Below are positions 52,160 through 63,343 of a DNA stretch of 64,000 nucleotides, piece after piece (position 1 is the stretch's first letter; every line of letters begins with the position of its first letter). Below the pieces are notes generated by a model. It was not told where the DNA came from, made no database searches, and worked only from the letters and a program-made list of their open reading frames with translations. The position numbers and the translations under genes were made by a program. The stretch spans positions 91,234-155,233 of the forward strand of contig NZ_MUBJ01000002.1 of assembly GCF_002127535.1 (NCBI RefSeq), read 5' to 3'. This DNA is from Xenorhabdus vietnamensis. GTDB taxonomy: Bacteria > Pseudomonadota > Gammaproteobacteria > Enterobacterales > Enterobacteriaceae.

Positions 52160-52690
52160 TTATTTTTTTGCAGCGCGTTCGAAAGAAGACAGAATTTCAG
52201 CTTTAGCAGCCTCAATGTTATCCCAGCCATCAACTTTCACCCACTTGCCTTTTTCCAGATCTTTGTAGTGCTCAAAGAAGTGAGTGATTTGGGCACGCAG
52301 TAATTCTGGAAGATCGTTCACATCTTTGATGTGATCATATTCTTTGCTCAGTTTGGTGTGAGGAACTGCGACCAATTTTGCATCTTCACCTGATTCGTCA
52401 GTCATTTTCAGAACACCGACTGGACGGCAGCGGATAACAGAACCTGGCTGTAATGGGTATGGTGTTGGAACCAATACGTCAACTGGGTCGCCGTCAAGGG
52501 ACAGAGTATTATTGATGTAACCATAGTTACATGGATAGAACATTGCGGTTGACATGAAACGGTCTACAAACAGAGCACCAGATTCTTTGTCTACTTCATA
52601 TTTGATTGGATCTGCGTTTGCTGGGATCTCAATGATGACGTAGATATCTTCAGGCAGTTCTTTTCCCGCCGGTACGTTGTTCAGGCTCAT
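52160..52690 (-). CDS. ppa: Inorganic pyrophosphatase
   Basis: Hydrolyses pyrophosphate to drive biosynthesis. It has 176 residues as in E. coli. Metal-binding D-G-D-P-V-D-V-L-V (about 66-74), E-I-P-A-N near 27, and K-Y-E-V-D-K are conserved. It is a hexameric cytoplasmic enzyme. Confidence 0.98.
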   Translation of the reverse strand: MSLNNVPAGKELPEDIYVIIEIPANADPIKYEVDKESGALFVDRFMSTAMFYPCNYGYINNTLSLDGDPVDVLVPTPYPLQPGSVIRCRPVGVLKMTDESGEDAKLVAVPHTKLSKEYDHIKDVNDLPELLRAQITHFFEHYKDLEKGKWVKVDGWDNIEAAKAEILSSFERAAKK

Positions 52691-52991
52691 AAAAAGTTTC
52701 CTTCAATTTCAAACCAAAATGGAGTGCGGGGTATTATAGCCAAAACAGGCTTAAAGTAATTCCATTTTTCTGTGTTATGCCCGTATCCTTGTGGGTTATG
52801 AAAATCACAGCCCAGAAATCATCTATGATTTATTCTATGACTTCTGGTAGCAGTATTTTTTCAACCATTGTTCACAAAACTAAGGCAGGTTAGATAAATT
52901 GTAGGGAGGCATATTTTTTGTAATTGGAGAGGAAAGAAATAGAGCCAGTTTTAGAGTGAGGGTGTGGTTAAACTGGCTGATTTGAATGATT
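52691..52991. other. Gene-free stretch between ppa and the orphan nuclease
   Basis: Contains the ppa upstream region and the 3' flank of the nuclease gene. I see no credible ORF, strong hairpin or repeat. Confidence 0.5.
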
Positions 52992-53906
52992 TTATCCGCC
53001 AAACTTATTGACTGGTAAATAAGATTCTCCTGTTTGTGATGCATGTCTTCGTAATCTTGAAATAATTTCTTTGAAGCACATGTTTCCTGTAAGAAACATG
53101 TATAGGTGACTAGCATCCATAATAATAAGAGTAGTTTTACTGCCAGAAGCTTCAGATACCGCAATACGACTGTATCCTGCAATCGATACCATAATTCCCA
53201 TAGTATTATCAGCCATTTTATTTACTTTAGCTTTGAGGCTATCAATGTCTGTTGCATCTGATTGTTCTTTGGTGAATTTTAATTCAATAATATAAGTTGT
53301 CCCCTCGTGTGTCAGTGAACCATCGATTTGTCTGCCACCAGTTTTATATGGTCTACGATTTGTTATTTCACAATAGTCTAAGAGTTCATAAAACCACTTT
53401 TCAAACTCATACCCTCCAACTTGTGTTCCCACTTTTGAATGTAAATCATTTAGGTTATCTTGGAGCTTAGATTTGTCTGTGGCCGCCCTTTGAATTTTTA
53501 AGCGTTCTTCATGAGCTCTTTTTTGGTTGGCTTTTTTTTCTTCCTCGCTTCTGGCCTCTTCATTTTTTTGTTTAAGGTATTTTTTTAATTCATTAACAGC
53601 ATGCGTAGCTTCTTGAATTTTCTGTTTTGAATCTTCCCAATTACATAAATCAGGAAAAGTTGTCTGTTCTGATAAGTTATGTGCCATTTGAAGGGTAACA
53701 GCGTGGCCTTTGGGATTCTTCTGTAGCTCAGGAAAAAGTCTATCCAAAAATTCACGTTTTGATTCGTTGTATGACCAAGAATCAACAAATTTTTCGGCAA
53801 TATATGAAGCTAAGAGAAATTTACGCAGAGCATTTTTACGCCAAAAAGATTTCAATACAGCTTCATATACGAGTTCAATCAGGCGAGGTGTGATTTTTGT
53901 AGTCAA
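52992..53906 (-). CDS. Orphan PD-(D/E)XK restriction-type nuclease
   Basis: A 304-residue protein. An N-terminal helical domain (1-95) is followed by a charged coiled coil (about 97-150) and a C-terminal nuclease-like domain. There, G-Y-E-F-E-K-W (165-171), Q-I-D195-G and E208-L-K210 fit the Glu ... Asp ... E-x-K core of Mrr-like nucleases. The family acts on DNA in restriction or DNA metabolism; target and any modification dependence are unknown. No methylase is adjacent. It is inserted between ppa and fbp in otherwise conserved genes and is AT-rich, so it is probably acquired, plausibly for phage defence. Confidence 0.7.
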   Translation of the reverse strand: MTTKITPRLIELVYEAVLKSFWRKNALRKFLLASYIAEKFVDSWSYNESKREFLDRLFPELQKNPKGHAVTLQMAHNLSEQTTFPDLCNWEDSKQKIQEATHAVNELKKYLKQKNEEARSEEEKKANQKRAHEERLKIQRAATDKSKLQDNLNDLHSKVGTQVGGYEFEKWFYELLDYCEITNRRPYKTGGRQIDGSLTHEGTTYIIELKFTKEQSDATDIDSLKAKVNKMADNTMGIMVSIAGYSRIAVSEASGSKTTLIIMDASHLYMFLTGNMCFKEIISRLRRHASQTGESYLPVNKFGG

Positions 53907-54007
53907 CTCTAACAGTCCCTTTAACGATGGATAAGATAAGAGTTAGTTTATTTCATTAGATATTTAAAACAAAATGATAGAGTACTTTTATCCCCAATAC
54001 GCTACAA

Positions 54008-54037
54008 GTTAAAGAGGCGAAACTGCGCCTCTTTAAC
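54008..54037 (-). terminator. Hairpin after fbp
   Basis: A perfect 12-bp stem, GTTAAAGAGGCG (54008-54019) with CGCCTCTTTAAC (54026-54037), loop AAACTG. It separates fbp from the nuclease gene downstream on the same strand. Confidence 0.75.
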
Positions 54038-54063
54038 TAAAACTAACTCATGAATAAATTGGC

Positions 54064-55068
54064 TTACTCGTCTGGAAATTCAGCCATAAAACTCTCGGCT
54101 TTTTCCACCATTGATTTGGTTCCCACGAAGAAAGGAACGCGCTGATGCAATTTAGTTGGTGTTATGTCCAGAATGCGGCTGGTACCATCACTGGCTTTGC
54201 CGCCAGCCTGTTCAGCAAGGAGCGCAATCGGGTTGCACTCGTACAACAGGCGTAGCTTTCCGGTCGGATGGCTTGCGGTGCTTGGGTAAATATAGATTCC
54301 ACCTTTCAGCAAATTGCGGTGGAAATCTGCAACCAGAGAGCCGATATAACGGGTAGTGTAAGGACGTTGGGTCGCTTCGTCCTGCTCCTGACAATATTTG
54401 ATGTATTTTTTCACACCCATCGGGAATTTGATGTAGTTCCCTTCGTTGATCGAGTACATATTACCCTTTTCTGGGAATTGGACTTTTTCATGGGTTAGGC
54501 AGAACACACCAAGGGAAGGATCATAAGTAAAAGTATGGACACCACAGCCTGTAGTGTAAACCAGCATTGTGGATGAACCATAAACCACATAACCTGCTGC
54601 AACCTGACGATTTCCCGGTTGCAGAAAATCCTCTTCAGTGACAGGCTGACCAATCGGGGTAATTCGATGGTAAATCGAGAAAATAGTCCCGACGGAAACG
54701 TTTACATCAATATTCGAAGAACCATCCAGTGGATCCATCAAAACAACATACTTTGCATTTTCTGCTCGATCGCCATCAAAAATAACGATCTCGTCTTCTT
54801 CCTCAGAAGCAATGCCTGCAACTTCGCCGCGTGCTTTCAGGGCTGCCTTGAGTTTTTCATTGGCATATAAGTCCAGTTTCATCTGAACTTCACCCTGAAC
54901 ATTAGATACGCCACTAGCGCCTAAAATATCTACCAGCCCGGCTTTATTGATATCCCTATGAATGATTTTGGCACCTAACTTGATGGCAGACAGCAAAGCA
55001 GTCAGTTCACCTGTAGCATGAGGAAAATCTTGCTGCTTTTCGACGATGAATTCGCCTAATGTTTTCAT
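54064..55068 (-). CDS. fbp: Fructose-1,6-bisphosphatase class 1
   Basis: Gluconeogenic hydrolysis of fructose-1,6-bisphosphate. It has 334 residues (E. coli 332). Metal-binding [11 protein letters not shown] at about 110-120, E-E-E-D (about 91-94) and the substrate segment [12 protein letters not shown] are conserved. Divergent from mpl, as in E. coli. Confidence 0.98.
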   Translation of the reverse strand: MKTLGEFIVEKQQDFPHATGELTALLSAIKLGAKIIHRDINKAGLVDILGASGVSNVQGEVQMKLDLYANEKLKAALKARGEVAGIASEEEDEIVIFDGDRAENAKYVVLMDPLDGSSNIDVNVSVGTIFSIYHRITPIGQPVTEEDFLQPGNRQVAAGYVVYGSSTMLVYTTGCGVHTFTYDPSLGVFCLTHEKVQFPEKGNMYSINEGNYIKFPMGVKKYIKYCQEQDEATQRPYTTRYIGSLVADFHRNLLKGGIYIYPSTASHPTGKLRLLYECNPIALLAEQAGGKASDGTSRILDITPTKLHQRVPFFVGTKSMVEKAESFMAEFPDE

Positions 55069-55250
55069 GACAAAGGCCTTGAATTTGATTGTGGTTTTAG
55101 GAAGCGTGCTTCACTTTTGTGTCGCACTCATGCGCGGGCAGTTTAGCTAAAGAATCAGATGATTCATAGGTTATTGCATTTCTAATCTCTTCTAATCTCT
55201 GATTTGATGGTTAGAATAGTGATACAGTTCATGATATCAGGTAGAAATAA

Positions 55251-56621
55251 ATGCGTATTCATATTCTCGGCATTTGCGGTACTTTTATGGGAGGATTGGC
55301 GATCCTCGCTCGTGCACGGGGCCATGAAGTGACTGGCTCTGATGCCAATGTATATCCACCAATGAGCACCCTGCTGGAAAAACAGGGTATTGAGCTGATT
55401 CAAGGATACGATCCGGCGCAACTTGATCCCGCTCCAGATCTGGTGATCATTGGCAACGCCATGACGCGCGGCAATCCTTGTGTGGAAGCTGTGCTGGATC
55501 GTGGCATTCCTTATACTTCCGGCCCACAATGGCTGCATGATCATGTATTGCCGGAACGTTGGGTATTGGCTGTCGCGGGGACCCATGGCAAAACAACAAC
55601 GGCAGGTATGCTGGCTTGGATTTTGGAAGACTGTGGCTATAAACCAGGATTTTTGATCGGTGGTGTGCCGGGGAATTTCGAGGTTTCAGCGCAAATCGGT
55701 GAAAGCCCATTTTTTGTAATTGAAGCTGATGAATACGATTGTGCTTTTTTCGATAAGCGTTCAAAATTTGTCCATTACAGTCCCCGTACACTGATCATGA
55801 ACAATCTCGAATTTGATCATGCTGACATTTTTGAAAATTTGGGTGCTATTCAAAAACAATTCCACCACCTCATCAGGGTTGTACCGAGTACAGGGAAAAT
55901 CATTGTTCCTGATAATGATGTTAATTTGAAGCATGTGCTCTCTATGGGATATTGGAGTGAGCTGGAGCAGATTGGAGAAAGCGGTAATTGGCAGGCGAAG
56001 AAAGTCAGTCAGGACAGCAGTAGCTACCAAGTATTCCATCACGGTGAATTGATTGGGGAAGTGAAGTGGTCATTAGTTGGTGAACACAATATGCATAATG
56101 GTTTGATCGCGATTGCTGCAGCCCATCATGTGGGAGTTCAACCTGCCGATGCTTGTCGGACACTAAGCAAATTTATTAATGCCCGCCGTCGCCTTGAATT
56201 ATGCGGCGAAGTCAATGGTATCACTGTGTATGACGATTTTGCCCATCATCCAACAGCGATCTTAGCCACAATGGAAGCACTGAGAAGTAAAGTGGGCGGC
56301 ATGGCTCGCATTCTTGCTGTTCTGGAGCCTCGGTCGAATACTATGAAAATGGGGATGAGCAAAAATGAGATTGCGCCTTCCATGGGACGCGCTGATGAAG
56401 TTTTTCTCTATCAACCCACCAATATTCCGTGGCAAGTTATTGAAATTGCTGAGCAGTGTGTTCAGCCCGCCCGTTGGAGTGCTGATATTGATGCCTTGGT
56501 TAGAATGATTGTAGAAACGGCACAGCCGGGCGACCATATTCTGATTATGAGTAACGGCGGGTTTGGTGGAATTCATGAGAAGCTATTGGCTGAATTGACG
56601 AAGAAAGCGAGCACGGGCTAA
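55251..56621 (+). CDS. mpl: UDP-MurNAc tripeptide ligase Mpl
   Basis: Reattaches the recycled tripeptide L-Ala-gamma-D-Glu-meso-DAP to UDP-MurNAc in peptidoglycan recycling. A 456-residue Mur-ligase-family enzyme with N-terminal I-L-G-I-C-G-T-F-M-G-G, ATP loop G-T-H-G-K-T-T-T (about 113-120), a central E-A-D-E-Y-D and the C-terminal ligase domain with D-D-F-A-H-H-P-T-A. Ends at a terminator. Confidence 0.96.
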   Translation: MRIHILGICGTFMGGLAILARARGHEVTGSDANVYPPMSTLLEKQGIELIQGYDPAQLDPAPDLVIIGNAMTRGNPCVEAVLDRGIPYTSGPQWLHDHVLPERWVLAVAGTHGKTTTAGMLAWILEDCGYKPGFLIGGVPGNFEVSAQIGESPFFVIEADEYDCAFFDKRSKFVHYSPRTLIMNNLEFDHADIFENLGAIQKQFHHLIRVVPSTGKIIVPDNDVNLKHVLSMGYWSELEQIGESGNWQAKKVSQDSSSYQVFHHGELIGEVKWSLVGEHNMHNGLIAIAAAHHVGVQPADACRTLSKFINARRRLELCGEVNGITVYDDFAHHPTAILATMEALRSKVGGMARILAVLEPRSNTMKMGMSKNEIAPSMGRADEVFLYQPTNIPWQVIEIAEQCVQPARWSADIDALVRMIVETAQPGDHILIMSNGGFGGIHEKLLAELTKKASTG

Positions 56622-56641
56622 CCGTTATGCTCTCTGTAATA

Positions 56642-56670
56642 AGGGATCGCGCCTATTGGACGATCCTTTT
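56642..56670 (+). terminator. Intrinsic terminator after mpl
   Basis: GGATCG (56644-56649) pairs with CGATCC (56661-56666) and TTTT follows. The remaining gap to argR (56671-56833) holds a second inverted repeat, CTGCCGT (56786-56792)/ACGGCAG (56818-56824), close to the argR stop. Confidence 0.65.
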
Positions 56671-56833
56671 CTCATCACATATTCCTTTATCTTCCAATGC
56701 AATATTTCTCAGATCAATATCTTCTAAGATAAACCATCATGTGAAATTGATTGGGGAAGTGCCTAATATAATCTTATATTTTGGCCTGCCGTGCGCATAT
56801 CTTGATTAGATTGGCATACGGCAGACCTACAGA

Positions 56834-57808
<975 letters not shown>

Positions 57809-58747
57809 ATGAAAGTTGCAGTTCTCGGTGCAGCCGGTGGTATTGGTCAGGCACTTGCCCTTCTACTCAAGACCCAGCTTCCTTCAGGTTCAGAACTTTC
57901 CTTGTATGACATTGCTCCGGTGACCCCAGGTGTGGCAGCCGATCTGAGCCATATTCCAACGGAAGTCAAAATCACGGGTTTTGCTGGTGAAGATGCAACC
58001 CCTGCACTGGTAGGTGCAGATGTCGTATTGATTTCTGCAGGTGTGGCACGTAAACCTGGTATGGATCGTTCTGATTTGTTCAACATTAATGCGGGAATTA
58101 TTCGTAATCTGGTTCAGCAGGTTGCTAAAACTTGTCCAAAAGCATTAATTGGAATTATTACCAATCCAGTCAATACCACTGTGGCGATCGCTGCCGAGGT
58201 ACTGAAAAAAGAAGGAGTGTACGATAAGAACCGCCTGTTCGGTGTAACAACTCTGGATATCATCCGTTCCAACACGTTTGTTGCTGAGCTGAAAGGCAAA
58301 AAACCAGAAGAGTTGGAAGTTCCTGTGATTGGTGGACATTCAGGCGTAACTATTTTGCCATTATTGTCTCAAATTCCAGGTGTTAGCTTTACTGATGAAG
58401 AAGTTGAAGCATTGACCAAACGTATCCAGAATGCAGGTACTGAAGTCGTTGAAGCGAAGGCTGGTGGCGGTTCTGCAACATTGTCTATGGGTCAAGCAGC
58501 GGCACGTTTGGGCCTGTCTCTGATTCGTGGCCTGCAAGGTGAAAGCAATGTTGTTGAGTGCAGCTATGTTGAAGGTGATGGTAAATATGCCCGTTTCTTT
58601 GCTCAGCCTGTTCGCTTAGGTAAAAATGGTATTGAAGAACGTTTCGATATTGGCACGTTGAGTGACTTTGAACAGAAGTCATTGGATAACATGCTGGATA
58701 TTTTGAAGAAAGATATTGAGTTAGGCGAAAAATTTATTAACGATTAA
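57809..58747 (+). CDS. mdh: Malate dehydrogenase
   Basis: The TCA-cycle NAD-dependent enzyme. It has 312 residues as in E. coli. The NAD loop G-A-A-G-G-I-G is at 7-13, the substrate arginine at A-R-K-P-G-M-D-R, and the catalytic His in I-G-G-H-S-G. GAGGAG 7 bases upstream selects ATG 57809 over the frame start at 57794. Confidence 0.98.
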   Translation: MKVAVLGAAGGIGQALALLLKTQLPSGSELSLYDIAPVTPGVAADLSHIPTEVKITGFAGEDATPALVGADVVLISAGVARKPGMDRSDLFNINAGIIRNLVQQVAKTCPKALIGIITNPVNTTVAIAAEVLKKEGVYDKNRLFGVTTLDIIRSNTFVAELKGKKPEELEVPVIGGHSGVTILPLLSQIPGVSFTDEEVEALTKRIQNAGTEVVEAKAGGGSATLSMGQAAARLGLSLIRGLQGESNVVECSYVEGDGKYARFFAQPVRLGKNGIEERFDIGTLSDFEQKSLDNMLDILKKDIELGEKFIND

Positions 58748-58802
58748 TTTATTTATTATTATTTTATTAATATAGTAATTAAGTTAAATATATTAGATAA
58801 CT

Positions 58803-58836
58803 AAAACCGCTAGTTCGAAATAACTAGCGGTTTTTC
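58803..58836. terminator. Terminator between mdh and sfsB
   Basis: AAAACCGCTAGTT pairs with AACTAGCGGTTTT around loop CGAAAT and T5 follows. It sits between convergent genes. Confidence 0.9.
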
Positions 58837-58857
58837 TTTCAATAATTATATTGATAG

Positions 58858-59124
58858 CTAATTATTCTTTTTACCTCGAACTTTTCTTTCTAATAATTCT
58901 CCTGTATGGGGATCGAAATAACGACTTGGCCATATTTCAGACGGATGTAATTCTAAGTAATTCGCTATTATCCATTCTCCCTTGGGCCATGGGCGAGAAA
59001 GTGTATTCGCCAAAGTTGATGAACTCAGACCCGCTTCACGAGAAACGGCGGCTAACGTAGTTCCACGTTTACGTAAAGCAGCAATAATATCAGCAGGATG
59101 CCAATCCGATTTCATAGAAATCAT
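58858..59124 (-). CDS. sfsB: Ner-like transcriptional regulator SfsB (Nlp)
   Basis: An 88-residue DNA-binding protein related to the Ner repressor of phage Mu. D-W-H-P-A-D-I-I-A-A-L-R-K-R-G and S-S-S-T-L-A-N-T-L-S-R-P-W-P-K-G-E form the helix-turn-helix, nearly as in E. coli SfsB/Nlp, which affects maltose genes. The start may be ATG 59124 or 59115. In E. coli the gene also lies next to ispB. Here two Mu-type DNA-binding genes are divergent from it. Confidence 0.92.
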   Translation of the reverse strand: MISMKSDWHPADIIAALRKRGTTLAAVSREAGLSSSTLANTLSRPWPKGEWIIANYLELHPSEIWPSRYFDPHTGELLERKVRGKKNN

Positions 59125-59155
59125 TTTTTTAATCCTTTCCTATTAAATTTGAAGC

Positions 59156-59273
59156 CACATTAGTGGTATAACTAAAGCGTTAATGTGAAATTAATAACGA
59201 ACACGAAACTGTTATTAAGAAAATAAAATAACATTATTTTTTCTAAAAATATTTCTAATTTTTTCTTAATAAC
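59156..59273. promoter_or_regulatory. Divergent operator region between sfsB and the Mu-type gene
   Basis: TTAATAAC occurs at 59191-59198 and 59266-59273 and in reverse (GTTATTAA) at 59211-59218. The last two belong to a perfect 13-bp inverted repeat, GTTATTAAGAAAA (59211-59223)/TTTTCTTAATAAC (59261-59273). A separate pair CACATTA (59156-59162)/TAATGTG (59181-59187) lies closer to sfsB. The pattern suggests repressor binding sites; which protein binds is unknown. Confidence 0.5.
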
Positions 59274-59311
59274 TTCTTTTTTGAACTTGGTTACAAAAAT
59301 AGAGAAACATT

Positions 59312-59659
59312 ATGAAAAAAGAGTGGTATACGGCAATGGAGTTGACCGGTGTAGGTGAGTTACCTAGATCACCACAAGGAGTTAATGCCAGAGCAAAACG
59401 TGAGGAATGGTTAAGGAAAAAACGAGCTGGTGTACAAGGAAGGGCGATTGAATACCATTACTCTTGTTTTCCTGAATCAACCTTGGCGGCTTTGGAACTT
59501 GATGAAACATCAGCGGAATATCAGGTTCAGAAACAAGATCCCCTATCTATTTGGGTAAGTGCATTTAATTTGCTTACTGAGGAAGAAAAGGAGGTTATCA
59601 CGGAAGTGATATTACGAGACGGCATAAGAAGTTTTTTGGAAAAGATTATAGCTACTTGA
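59312..59659 (+). CDS. Small protein with Mu-type (MuA/repressor N-terminal) DNA-binding domain, copy 1
   Basis: A 115-residue protein. The first 70 residues match the Mu repressor/MuA N-terminal winged-helix family: K-K-E-W-Y-T-A-M-E-L, then L-P-R-S-P-Q-G-V-N-A-R-A-K-R-E and G-V-Q-G-R-A-I-E-Y. The remainder is a short helical tail. No transposase catalytic domain is present, so it is a regulator-type protein, perhaps a domesticated Mu repressor relative. Its paralogue follows at 59735. Function unknown. Confidence 0.8.
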   Translation: MKKEWYTAMELTGVGELPRSPQGVNARAKREEWLRKKRAGVQGRAIEYHYSCFPESTLAALELDETSAEYQVQKQDPLSIWVSAFNLLTEEEKEVITEVILRDGIRSFLEKIIAT

Positions 59660-59734
59660 GGCAGCTTTTGAAAAGTCAAATGTCCAAAATTTGGCTTTCT
59701 CTTCGCTGCCCTAGCACAAAGCGAGGAAAACAAG

Positions 59735-60115
59735 ATGAAAAAGGAATGGTATTCTGCAAAAGAACTCATCGGCCTCGCAGGGCTGCCATCGTCTCCTCAA
59801 GGAGTTAACCTGATGGCAAGACGCGAGGGCTGGGAACAACGTCGTAAGCGTGGAGTGCAGGGCAAGGCGCTTGAATATCATGTCAACAGCTTACCTGAAG
59901 AGGTATTGAACGTCCTGACTGTTAGTGAAAACTCGGTCGAATACTACCGGAATAAGCGGCAGGATCCATTTATGATCTGGGTCGAGGCTTATTACCAATT
60001 GAGTAAATCTGAAAGAGAAAGAATGGTTAAGTTCATTTTGAGAAAAGGGCTGTCTAGCCTTGTCCAATACGTTAGTATTCAAGATGTTGATAACAAAGGA
60101 AATGTCCCAGATTGA
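59735..60115 (+). CDS. Small protein with Mu-type DNA-binding domain, copy 2
   Basis: A 126-residue paralogue of the preceding gene, sharing K-K-E-W-Y-(T/S)-A, S-P-Q-G-V-N and G-V-Q-G-(R/K)-A-(I/L)-E-Y-H, and the D-P-x-x-I-W-V-(S/E)-A helical tail. GCGAGG precedes ATG. The copies are well diverged, so the duplication is old. The last codons and stop form the left arm of a perfect hairpin (60101-60130). Role unknown; DNA-binding regulation is inferred. Confidence 0.8.
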   Translation: MKKEWYSAKELIGLAGLPSSPQGVNLMARREGWEQRRKRGVQGKALEYHVNSLPEEVLNVLTVSENSVEYYRNKRQDPFMIWVEAYYQLSKSERERMVKFILRKGLSSLVQYVSIQDVDNKGNVPD

Positions 60116-60130
60116 AAAATCTGGGACATT
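60101..60130. terminator. Hairpin between the Mu-type gene and convergent ispB
   Basis: A perfect 13-bp stem, AATGTCCCAGATT (60101-60113) with AATCTGGGACATT (60118-60130), loop GAAA. The left arm includes the last four codons and part of the stop. No long T-run on the plus strand. Confidence 0.7.
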
Positions 60131-60142
60131 GATTGATTCAGC

Positions 60143-61114
60143 TCAGGAAAGCCGCTGTACAGCGACATGAGCTAATCCTTCAAGGGCCGCCTTGTATGGA
60201 GAGTCTTCCAGTATTTGCAATGCTGAAATTGCCTTATCAGCTTCTTCTTCCGCCCGTTGGCGGGTATATATTAGTGAATCACATTGGTTCATTGTTGCGA
60301 GTACAGTATCCAGCAAATGGCGGCCATTGCCTTGCTCAATCGCATTTCTGATCAAAGCGGATTGTTCCGGTGTTCCATGATTCATGGCGTGTAAAAGGGG
60401 CAATGTTGGCTTGCCTTCGTTAAGGTCATCCCCTGTATTCTTGCCGAGAGTACTGTTGTCTGAGTCGTAATCCAGCAGATCATCAATTAGTTGAAATGCT
60501 GTTCCTAGATAACGACCATAATCACGCAATGCCACTTCTTGCTCAGGAGTAGCGTTAGCAAGAATGGCCGGTGAGTGGGCGGCGACTTCAAATAGGCGAG
60601 CAGTTTTACTATAAATAACCCTCATATAGTCATCTTCTGAAATATCAGGATTATTGCAGTTCATCAACTGCATTACTTCGCCTTCAGCAATGACATTGGT
60701 GGCGTCAGACATTAATTTCAATACGCGCATGGAATCAAGATCGGTCATCATTTGAAATGAACGCGTATAAATGAAATCACCCACAAGGACACTGGCAGCG
60801 TTACCGTAAATGGAATTGGCTGTTGCCTTTCCACGACGCATGTCAGATTCATCAACGACATCATCATGCAGTAATGTTGCCGTGTGGATAAATTCAATTA
60901 ACGCGGCAACTTTTATGTGCTTTTCGCCTTTGCAGTGAAGAGCTTTACCTGCCAGTACCGCAATCATTGGGCGAATGCGCTTGCCGCCCCCGCTGATAAT
61001 GTAGTAACCAAGCTGGTTGATCAGTGCAACATCAGAATTTAATTGGTTAAGAATTGTTTCATTAACCGCTGTCATATCATCAGCAGTGAGTTTAATTATC
61101 GATTCTAAATTCAT
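60143..61114 (-). CDS. ispB: Octaprenyl diphosphate synthase IspB
   Basis: Makes the C40 side chain of ubiquinone and menaquinone from FPP and IPP. It has 323 residues as in E. coli. The first Asp-rich motif D-D-V-V-D (about 84-88) and second D-D-L-L-D (about 211-215) bind the magnesium-diphosphate; G-G-K-R-I-R-P near 43 binds IPP. Divergent from rplU, as in E. coli. Confidence 0.97.
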   Translation of the reverse strand: MNLESIIKLTADDMTAVNETILNQLNSDVALINQLGYYIISGGGKRIRPMIAVLAGKALHCKGEKHIKVAALIEFIHTATLLHDDVVDESDMRRGKATANSIYGNAASVLVGDFIYTRSFQMMTDLDSMRVLKLMSDATNVIAEGEVMQLMNCNNPDISEDDYMRVIYSKTARLFEVAAHSPAILANATPEQEVALRDYGRYLGTAFQLIDDLLDYDSDNSTLGKNTGDDLNEGKPTLPLLHAMNHGTPEQSALIRNAIEQGNGRHLLDTVLATMNQCDSLIYTRQRAEEEADKAISALQILEDSPYKAALEGLAHVAVQRLS

Positions 61115-61263
61115 GTTTTGGCTTTGGACTCTGATTCAGAGCTGTGCTCATTATAATTAGCATATCAATAGATATCACGATATATGGATTGTACTTGAAA
61201 AAGCGTTCAAATAAATGACAATTGAAAAACTCTGTTTTTTTCTCATCTGTTCTAATTCTGCAC

Positions 61264-61292
61264 TTGTCTTCCAAGCGGTTTTTGCGTAGAAT
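61264..61292 (+). promoter_or_regulatory. Sigma-70 promoter of rplU-rpmA
   Basis: TTGTCT (61264-61269), a 17-base spacer and TAGAAT (61287-61292), followed by the GC-rich discriminator TCGCGCCC that is usual for ribosomal-protein and stable-RNA promoters. Confidence 0.75.
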
Positions 61293-61366
61293 TCGCGCCC
61301 TATTGTGAATATTTTATAGCGCGCTCTGGAAAGAATTTTAGGGAGTGTGCGGAAAGCGGAGTTTAT

Positions 61367-61675
61367 ATGTACGCAGTTTTCCAAAGTGGTGGTAAACAAC
61401 ACCGAGTAAGCGAAGGTCAAACAATTCGCTTGGAAAAGCTGGACATCGCAACAGGTGAAACTGTCGAGTTTGACCAGGTGCTGATGGTCGCTAATGGTGA
61501 AGACATCAAAATCGGCGCTCCAGTAGTTGAAGGCGTTAAAATTAAAGCTGAAGTTGTTGCTCACGGTCGTGGCGAGAAAATTAAAATTGTTAAGTTTCGT
61601 CGTCGTAAACATAGCCGTAAGCAGCAGGGCCACCGTCAGTGGTTCACTGATGTTAAAATCACTGGCATCGCTTAA
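61367..61675 (+). CDS. rplU: 50S ribosomal protein L21
   Basis: A 102-residue ribosomal protein starting [14 protein letters not shown]. The basic [15 protein letters not shown] segment binds 23S rRNA with L20. First gene of rplU-rpmA; rpmA starts 20 bases after the stop behind a TAGGAG site. Confidence 0.98.
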   Translation: MYAVFQSGGKQHRVSEGQTIRLEKLDIATGETVEFDQVLMVANGEDIKIGAPVVEGVKIKAEVVAHGRGEKIKIVKFRRRKHSRKQQGHRQWFTDVKITGIA

Positions 61676-61683
61676 GATTTTAG

Positions 61684-61953
<270 letters not shown>

Positions 61954-61962
61954 GTTTTTTGA

Positions 61963-63258
<1,296 letters not shown>

Positions 63259-63281
63259 CTTTCACGTAGATATTCGAATAT

Positions 63282-63313
63282 AAAAAAGGGCGCTAAATAC
63301 AGCGCCCTTTTTC
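63282..63313. terminator. Bidirectional terminator between obgE and dacB
   Basis: AAAAAGGGCGCT (63283-63294), loop AAATAC and AGCGCCCTTTTT (63301-63312), between convergent genes. Confidence 0.92.
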
Positions 63314-63343
63314 GATCAATCTTTTTTGCTCTGCTGAGGCTGC

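Noticed and set aside
58858-60115. Mu-like prophage
   Set aside because: Only regulatory-type proteins are present; no transposase catalytic domain, structural genes or Mu ends were seen.
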